Assembly: GCA_937917025.1 (NCBI GenBank)
Contig: CALFSF010000462.1
Location: 1-5,021 of the forward strand
DNA length: 5,021 nt
Origin: an uncultured Paraburkholderia sp.
Lineage (GTDB): Bacteria; Pseudomonadota; Gammaproteobacteria; Burkholderiales; Burkholderiaceae
Reading direction: 5' to 3'
This document shows, one piece after another, positions 1-3,636 of this stretch. The translations under genes were made by a program, and so were the position numbers. Below the pieces are notes generated by a model that made no database searches, had not been told where the DNA came from, and saw only the letters and a program-made list of their open reading frames with translations. Each line of letters begins with the position of its first letter. The stretch's first letter is position 1.

Positions 1-423
1 CGCAGTCGAGGTATTGAACGTGACTTGGAGAGGTACGCCCGCCGCCTCGACGTACGGATCGCTTTGCAACGCCGCCAGCGCAGCGGGAATGTCGCTCGGC
101 GACGGATACATCATCAGAGCGTAGTCTTCCAGCTTCTTCCGTGCCGAGTTCGGATTTGCCTGGAGCCAGGCCAGGAAATCGCCGGTCGCGCGATCTTCCA
201 TGAGAAACCCCGAAGCTAGGGGATCGTTGGCGTTGAACGCTTGCAGCGGCGGGTTTGCTGAATGAGGCCAGCTGTTGACGTAGTCGACGACCTGTTGCGG
301 CGTCGGCGCGCCCGGAACATTCTTCAGCAACACCAAGATGGTGCGGTCTTGGCTTCCAGCTCGTGCAAGCGACGAAACAGCCAGCGCGAAACACAACGCG
401 TATAGAACAGACTTCGACGACAT
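1..423 (-). CDS. Secreted protein, N-terminal part only; possibly an S8 (subtilisin-like) peptidase propeptide
   Basis: An open frame of 141 codons starts at the ATG at 423 and runs off the left edge with no stop. The start is supported by a strong Shine-Dalgarno sequence (GGGAGGAAG) about 5 nt upstream. Residues 1-22 form a clear signal peptide: short basic N-terminus (MSSK), hydrophobic core (VLYALCFALAV), and an A-R-A cleavage site before Gly23. The exported part has a beta-strand-like start (TILVLLKNVPG) and a stretch near residues 114-131 containing ALAALQSDPYVEAAG. That pattern, many small hydrophobic residues ending in a 'DPxVxxA' phrase, is common at the end of the inhibitor-like propeptides of secreted subtilases. 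No catalytic Asp, His or Ser region lies inside the window, so the S8 assignment is inference; a non-enzymatic secreted protein is equally open. It lies downstream of the paralogue pair, separated by 229 bp, and probably has its own promoter. Confidence 0.7.
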   Translation of the reverse strand, partial: MSSKSVLYALCFALAVSSLARAGSQDRTILVLLKNVPGAPTPQQVVDYVNSWPHSANPPLQAFNANDPLASGFLMEDRATGDFLAWLQANPNSARKKLEDYALMMYPSPSDIPAALAALQSDPYVEAAGVPLQVTFNTSTA

Positions 424-430
424 GGATCTT

Positions 431-493
431 CCTCCCTGACCATGCGGTTGAACGCACGCGCCAGAACAAAGACGCCGATCGCGTTCAGGGAGG
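431..493 (-). promoter_or_regulatory. Inverted repeat able to sequester the ribosome-binding site of the secreted-protein gene
   Basis: On the transcribed (minus) strand, CCTCCCTGA (493-485) is perfectly complementary to TCAGGGAGG (439-431), which contains the Shine-Dalgarno of the gene starting at 423. The complementarity can be extended: TGAACGC (487-481) also matches GCGTTCA (455-449). The upstream 13-nt segment 493-481 can therefore pair along its whole length with two blocks separated by a roughly 12-nt bulge, closing a 25-nt loop (480-456). In such a fold the ribosome-binding site would be masked. The segment also resembles the 16S rRNA anti-Shine-Dalgarno. The pairing is visible in the sequence; a regulatory role is inference. 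Confidence 0.45.
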
Positions 494-512
494 TGTTACG
501 GAAAGCAGGCCG

Positions 513-537
513 ATTATCCGCCAACAAAATGAGACAA
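513..537 (-). promoter_or_regulatory. Weak candidate promoter for the partial secreted-protein gene
   Basis: The minus strand reads GATAAT at 518-513, one mismatch from the sigma-70 -10 consensus. The best -35-like hexamer, TTGTCT (537-532), is only 13 bp upstream of it, shorter than the usual 16-18 bp, so the pair is imperfect. If the -10 is real, the transcript would start near 505 and its leader of about 80 nt would contain the whole ribosome-binding-site inverted repeat. Confidence 0.22.
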
Positions 538-602
538 GTTACGAAGAATCTTTGTGGATATTCGGCTGGAGCTTAATGCCCGAAGCAAAATCACGCGCGC
601 CA

Positions 603-624
603 CGCCTGCAGTGCGAAGCAGGCG
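603..624 (-). terminator. GC-rich hairpin downstream of the paralogue pair; weak terminator candidate
   Basis: Perfect 7-bp arms CGCCTGC and GCAGGCG flank an 8-nt loop, starting 29 nt after the stop codon of the second paralogue. The only nearby T run in the transcribed direction (TTTT at 590-587) is about 12 nt past the stem, too far for a classical intrinsic terminator. It could instead protect the 3' end of the message. Confidence 0.3.
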
Positions 625-652
625 CTCATGCAAGGCACATCGAACTCCGAAA

Positions 653-1162
653 TCAGCGCTCTCGCAGGTGTAATCCTCGAAGTGCCAGGCAACCAATGAG
701 CACAACCAACGCAATCAGCCCCGAAGTAGTCGATGTCGGAACCTCACTAACGTAGGCTGCGCCGGCGACCGAAAATGGAACCACGCCGAGGGTGACGGTC
801 GTGAGGCCAAAGGGGTAATCTTCATAGACGAAATCGACAGTGACTGTGTAATCGCCGCTCAAAAATGTGCCAATTGGTACAGTTACCGTCCAAAACCCAT
901 AGTTACAAAAATCTTCGAAGGTTTCGTGATTCCCGTACTCAACGATCCGTACGGCGTTGCCGGTCCGAGTGATCTGCGGATACCCGGGCCACTCGACGAA
1001 CACATCGCATATTCCGCCGCTAACGTTGATCGATACGGGCTCTCCAGCTCTGGGTTCCGCTGGCGTGATCCACGGCGGGTCGAAAAACGCGTGCGCGCGG
1101 GGCGCGGCGAGCGCGAGGATCGTGGCCGTTATCGAAACCACGCGCGACAAGACACGCGTCAT
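653..1162 (-). CDS. Secreted small protein, second of two tandem paralogues, with a C-terminal membrane/sorting tail
   Basis: This is a 169-residue protein of unknown function. Residues 1-25 are a signal peptide (hydrophobic ITATILALAA, then A-H-A before Phe26). The mature domain starts FFDPPW and carries the blocks PxxGEPVS, GGICD, PGYPQITR, PIGTF, GDYTVTVDF, YPFGLTT and TLGVVPFSVAGAA. Two cysteines (in GGICD and DFCNY) are shared with the neighbouring paralogue and could form a disulfide. The tail has VPTSTTSG, a hydrophobic helix (LIALVVLIGCLAL) and a short basic end (RGLHLRER), like a degenerate IPTL-CTERM sorting signal. The start codon overlaps the stop of the upstream paralogue as ATGA, and the ribosome-binding site AGGAG lies 6 nt upstream inside that gene, so translation is probably coupled. 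The core is roughly 60% identical to the paralogue; the tails are much more divergent. The strand-rich, short domain could be an Ig-like or binding module, but no function can be assigned. Confidence 0.82.
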   Translation of the reverse strand: MTRVLSRVVSITATILALAAPRAHAFFDPPWITPAEPRAGEPVSINVSGGICDVFVEWPGYPQITRTGNAVRIVEYGNHETFEDFCNYGFWTVTVPIGTFLSGDYTVTVDFVYEDYPFGLTTVTLGVVPFSVAGAAYVSEVPTSTTSGLIALVVLIGCLALRGLHLRER

Positions 1163-1662
1163 ATCGATCTCCTGCGTCTAACCACCAACTCCCAGCATGC
1201 GATGCCTACAAGGAAGAACAGCAGCACGCACTTCCAGAGAGGCGTCAGCGATGGAACCGGGGTAGGTGGCGCCGCACCCGAAACGGAAAAGGGAATAACA
1301 CCAAGCGTGTCGGTCGTCAGGCCGAAGGGATAGCCGTCGTAGGCAAAATCCACCGTCAGTGAGTAATCGCCCACGGTAAATTTGCCGATCGGCATCGTGT
1401 ATGTACCAGCGGGGTAGATGCACCAGTTGTCGTACGCACGTACGCCATAGATGACGACACGAATTTGACTGCCGTTGCGCGTCACCTGCGGATAGCCCGG
1501 CCGCGCCACGATCGCATCGCAGCCGCCGCCGTGAATACTCACGGACACGATATCGCCGGTCGTTGGTGTGGCTGGCGCAATCCACGGCGGATCAATGACC
1601 GCGTCCGCGCTCGGCGCGGCAACCACAAATGCCAACGCGAAACCCAAAACGATGCGATGCAT
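1159..1662 (-). CDS. Secreted small protein, first of two tandem paralogues, with an IPTL-CTERM-like tail
   Basis: This is a 167-residue protein of unknown function. A longer reading from 1707 is possible, but I chose the ATG at 1662: it gives a proper signal peptide (MHRIVLGFALAFVVAAPSAD, cleavage after A-D-A) and has GGGAGG 6 nt upstream. The mature domain begins VIDPPW and shows GDIVSVSIHGGGCD, PGYPQVTR, PIGKF, GDYSLTVDF, YPFGLTT and TLGVIPFSVSGAA. Cysteines in GGGCD and WCIY match those of the paralogue. The C-terminus has VPSLTPLW, a hydrophobic helix (VLLFFLVGIACW) and RRRRS. This resembles the IPTL-CTERM signal (IPTLSxWG, helix, arginines) used in some Proteobacteria for cell-envelope sorting or anchoring. 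Synonymous codons differ often between the two copies (for YPFGLTT, 3 of 7 codons), so the duplication is not recent. Both genes probably share one transcript. Function unknown; surface location is inferred. Confidence 0.82.
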   Translation of the reverse strand: MHRIVLGFALAFVVAAPSADAVIDPPWIAPATPTTGDIVSVSIHGGGCDAIVARPGYPQVTRNGSQIRVVIYGVRAYDNWCIYPAGTYTMPIGKFTVGDYSLTVDFAYDGYPFGLTTDTLGVIPFSVSGAAPPTPVPSLTPLWKCVLLFFLVGIACWELVVRRRRSI

Positions 1663-1679
1663 GGATGGCCTCCCATCCA
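1663..1679 (-). promoter_or_regulatory. Ribosome-binding-site hairpin abutting the start codon of the first paralogue
   Basis: On the coding strand GGATGG (1678-1673) and CCATCC (1668-1663) form a perfect 6-bp stem closed by a GAGG loop. A seventh pair is possible between T1679 and the A of the start codon (1662). The Shine-Dalgarno GGGAGG straddles stem and loop, so folding should reduce ribosome access. Two GGA triplets lie in this element, as in CsrA/RsmA target sites, but the full CsrA consensus is not met. The structure is seen; regulation is inferred. Confidence 0.45.
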
Positions 1680-1680
1680 C

Positions 1681-1707
1681 ACTATACGCGCGCTCACACG
1701 AGGCCAA
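1681..1707 (-). promoter_or_regulatory. Candidate promoter for the paralogue pair
   Basis: The minus strand has TATAGT at 1686-1681, one mismatch from the TATAAT consensus. The best -35-like hexamer, TTGGCC (1707-1702), is 15 bp away, slightly short and only a partial match. Transcription from here would start near 1674, giving a very short leader and removing part of the ribosome-binding-site hairpin, so this promoter and that hairpin may not both be functional. Confidence 0.25.
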
Positions 1708-1762
1708 TCAGCATATCGCGTCGAGCAAATGTAGCAATTCTTGCGAATGACAAATGCGCACA

Positions 1763-1786
1763 AAACGGCGGCGCGCGCGACCGTTT
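1763..1786 (-). terminator. Possible intrinsic terminator after the acyltransferase gene
   Basis: Starting inside the TAA stop codon of the acyltransferase gene, the transcribed strand has AAACGG paired with CCGTTT (6 bp, then a G-U pair and a short inner GC helix after one mismatch). TTTTG follows. The stem is GC-rich at its top and the T run is short, so this is a modest candidate. Its position, between the GC-rich operon and the lower-GC paralogue pair, fits a transcription boundary. Confidence 0.4.
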
Positions 1787-2381
1787 ACACCGTACCGCGA
1801 TGCTTCCCGCGCCACGGCGCATAAAACGCATGCAACGCGGCGAGATCCGCCGCTATATCGTCGGTCGGCTCGAACAGCGGCCCGAGGCCGATCGTGCGCG
1901 ACGGATAGTCGAAGTAGACCGGCAGGATCGGCACGCCGGCATTGCGCGCGATGTGCCAGAAGCCGTTCTTCCATTTCGTGACGTGCTTTCGCGTGCCTTC
2001 GGGCGCGATGCCGAGCCAGAGCTGTTCGCTCTGCGCGAAACGGTCGGTCATCTGCTCGACGACGCCGCTCGACTCGCTCCGTTGGATCGGAATGCCGCCG
2101 GCGCGGCGCAGCAGCCAGCCGAGCGGTCCCGTGAAAAGCTCGCGCTTGGCCATGAACGATACGTCCAAACCGAGCGCGCTCTTCATGACGAGGCCCCAGA
2201 CGCCGTCCCACCATGACGAATGCGGCGCCGCGATCAGCACGAGCTTCGCGCGGTCCGGCATCGTGCCGGCGAGGCGCCATCCGCATGCTCGCAGCAACCG
2301 CGCGCAGAGCCGCCGCCACGCGTTCTGCCGGAACTGTGGCACCGCCGGCGGGAGGGCGGGCAGCGCGAACGCTGCGCTCAT
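1785..2381 (-). CDS. PlsC-like lysophospholipid/glycerol-phosphate acyltransferase family protein
   Basis: This 198-residue protein belongs to the PlsC acyltransferase superfamily, which transfers acyl chains to lysophospholipids or related acceptors at the inner membrane. The HX4D catalytic motif is His54-Ser-Ser-Trp-Trp-Asp59, the second block is GGIPIQR (95-101), the third is EGTR (128-131), and the VPILPVY block (150-156) matches the fourth. All key residues are present. It is shorter than a typical E. coli PlsC (about 245 residues) and lacks a strong N-terminal membrane helix. It fits a compact subgroup with an HSSWWDG-type motif and a conserved APEGTRK context. The true substrate cannot be read from sequence, and a housekeeping plsC may lie elsewhere. 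The start ATG overlaps the arfB stop as ATGA; only a weak GGGA lies upstream, so translation probably depends on coupling to arfB. Confidence 0.88.
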   Translation of the reverse strand: MSAAFALPALPPAVPQFRQNAWRRLCARLLRACGWRLAGTMPDRAKLVLIAAPHSSWWDGVWGLVMKSALGLDVSFMAKRELFTGPLGWLLRRAGGIPIQRSESSGVVEQMTDRFAQSEQLWLGIAPEGTRKHVTKWKNGFWHIARNAGVPILPVYFDYPSRTIGLGPLFEPTDDIAADLAALHAFYAPWRGKHRGTV

Positions 2382-2800
2382 TCGTGATCCCAGCCGCGTC
2401 CGCCGCGCGTCCGTTTGATCGTCGAGCGGTTCTTCTTCGTTTCGATGCGGCGCTCCTTCGACGCGCGCGTCGGCTTCGTCGCGATGCGCCGCTTCGGCAC
2501 GTGCGCCGCGGCGCGGATCAGCTCGGCGAGGCGCGCGCGCGCATCGTCGCGATTCTTCGCCTGATCGCGAAAGCGGTTCGCCTGGATCACGAGCACGCCG
2601 TCGGAGGTGAGCCGCCGGTCGCGTCGCGCGAGGAGGCGCGCGCGCACGGGCTCGGGCAGCGCGCGCGAGCGCATGACATCGAAGCGAAGCTCGACTGCGC
2701 TCGCGACCTTGTTGACGTTCTGCCCGCCCGGGCCCGCCGCGCGCACGAAACGCTCGGTGAGCTCGTCCTCGGGAACCTCGATGGCATCGACGGAAAGCAT
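2378..2800 (-). CDS. arfB: ArfB (YaeJ) peptidyl-tRNA hydrolase, ribosome-rescue factor
   Basis: This 140-residue protein has the same length as E. coli ArfB and matches it end to end. ArfB enters the A site of ribosomes stalled on broken messages and hydrolyses the peptidyl-tRNA, a backup to tmRNA rescue. The catalytic GGQ is at residues 25-27 within AGPGGQNVNK, followed by the RF-1-type fold (SAVELRFDV, LTSDGVLVIQA). The C-terminal tail from about residue 103 is strongly basic and contains the family signature TKPTRASKERR (108-118); this tail occupies the empty mRNA channel. The alternative identity, a class I release factor, is excluded by size and the lack of codon-recognition domains. The ATG at 2800 puts the GGQ within one residue of its E. 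coli position, although no good Shine-Dalgarno is visible. It lies 48 bp after the lipoprotein gene and overlaps the acyltransferase gene by 4 bp. Confidence 0.95.
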   Translation of the reverse strand: MLSVDAIEVPEDELTERFVRAAGPGGQNVNKVASAVELRFDVMRSRALPEPVRARLLARRDRRLTSDGVLVIQANRFRDQAKNRDDARARLAELIRAAAHVPKRRIATKPTRASKERRIETKKNRSTIKRTRGGRGWDHE

Positions 2801-2848
2801 GCCGGCGATCTTAGCGGGGATGCCTGTGCGTATGGGCTCCGTGCCGCG

Positions 2849-3607
2849 CTAGTTCTTCTTGGCCGGTATCGGCGCGCCCGCGGGCGTTGCTGCGAGCTGG
2901 CGGCCGAACATGAGCATGCGGTGCACGTTGTCGTTGATCATCTCGGCTTCGCGCGACGTGCCGCCGTTCGTCTGCAGCTGGCCGACGCGCTCGCGCATCA
3001 GCGCCACGCGGCGGTCGCACATCGGTGCGTAGCGCGCGATCGGCGCATTGCTGCCTGCGGCGGCCGCGTCCTTGGCCTGCTTGCAGAGGCCATCGAGCTC
3101 GTTGAGGCCGGCGACAGCGGAGGTCACGTCGACCGGACCCTTCGGCAGCGTCGGCGGCGGTGCCGCCGGTGTCTGCCGCATCATCATTGCCGGCGGCTGG
3201 TCGGTTTTCGCCGGCAGCACGCCATTCGCGCGATGCTGCTGCATCAGCGCGACGGCCTGACGCACGACCGGCGGCGCGCTGATGTCCTCGAACGCGAGCT
3301 TGCCGGGATTGCGCGCCGCATCGGCGATCCAGGTTTCGACGCGCACGCGACAGGCCTTCTTGACGTTGTCGCCCGCCGCGACGGCCGACAGCGTCTTGGT
3401 CAGATCGGCGTCGCCGGACCACGCACGCAGGCAATCGACCGCGACGGGATCGATCGGCGCGCGTGGATCGGCCGCCTGTGCGCTCGGGCTGCGCAGGAGG
3501 GTCGTCAGCTGCGCGTCCGTCGGCGCGGCGCCGCGGTGGCACGCGGCGAGCGTACCGGCCGTGAGCGCGGCGACGGCGAGGACGCCGGCGCGGGCGATGG
3601 TGTTCAT
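2849..3607 (-). CDS. Predicted lipoprotein of unknown function
   Basis: I do not recognise a family. The 252-residue protein starts at the ATG at 3607, supported by GGAGGT 4 nt upstream; the longer frame from 3793 overlaps ubiB and has no such site. Residues 1-22 are a lipoprotein signal peptide, and the lipobox Leu20-Ala-Ala-Cys23 predicts lipidation at Cys23. His at +2 (not Asp) suggests outer-membrane sorting by the E. coli rule. The mature part looks helical in two segments: about 30-128, with Cys59 and Cys86, and about 159-240, with Cys175 and Cys197. A proline-rich linker (about 137-158) separates them. The even cysteine spacing suggests one disulfide per segment. The C-terminus is an Ala/Pro-rich tail ending KKN. 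It lies 29 bp after ubiB, so co-transcription is likely. No catalytic motif is visible. Confidence 0.85.
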   Translation of the reverse strand: MNTIARAGVLAVAALTAGTLAACHRGAAPTDAQLTTLLRSPSAQAADPRAPIDPVAVDCLRAWSGDADLTKTLSAVAAGDNVKKACRVRVETWIADAARNPGKLAFEDISAPPVVRQAVALMQQHRANGVLPAKTDQPPAMMMRQTPAAPPPTLPKGPVDVTSAVAGLNELDGLCKQAKDAAAAGSNAPIARYAPMCDRRVALMRERVGQLQTNGGTSREAEMINDNVHRMLMFGRQLAATPAGAPIPAKKN

Positions 3608-3636
3608 GTTGACCTCCAATGCGTCCAGATGCGATG

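Larger units (their letters stand above)
424..652 (-). other. Intergenic leader/spacer between the second paralogue and the partial secreted-protein gene
   Basis: No credible gene lies here; the short frames crossing it lack ribosome-binding sites and family resemblance. It holds, in transcription order, a 7-bp GC-rich hairpin (603-624), a possible -10 element GATAAT (513-518), and an inverted repeat that pairs with the ribosome-binding site of the downstream gene (431-493). The stretch at about 520-590 is noticeably AT-richer than its flanks, as expected of a promoter region. Confidence 0.5.

Noticed and set aside
324..527. 67-codon minus-strand frame across the intergenic leader
   Set aside because: It overlaps the signal-peptide region of the secreted gene in another frame and has no ribosome-binding site or family resemblance.
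363..755. 130-codon plus-strand frame covering the intergenic gap
   Set aside because: It is antisense to two genes at its ends, has no signal or domain, and no convincing start site; likely chance.
1663..1707. Longer start (1707) for the first paralogue
   Set aside because: The extra 15 residues (MASCERAYSVDGRPS) would place charged sequence in front of the signal peptide and would start ahead of the good ribosome-binding site.
2801..2851. Lipoprotein and ArfB frames are in register across the TAG stop
   Set aside because: Only 17 codons, including the stop, separate them in the same frame, but a fusion makes no sense: one product is exported and lipidated, the other works on cytosolic ribosomes. 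The match of frame is a one-in-three chance.
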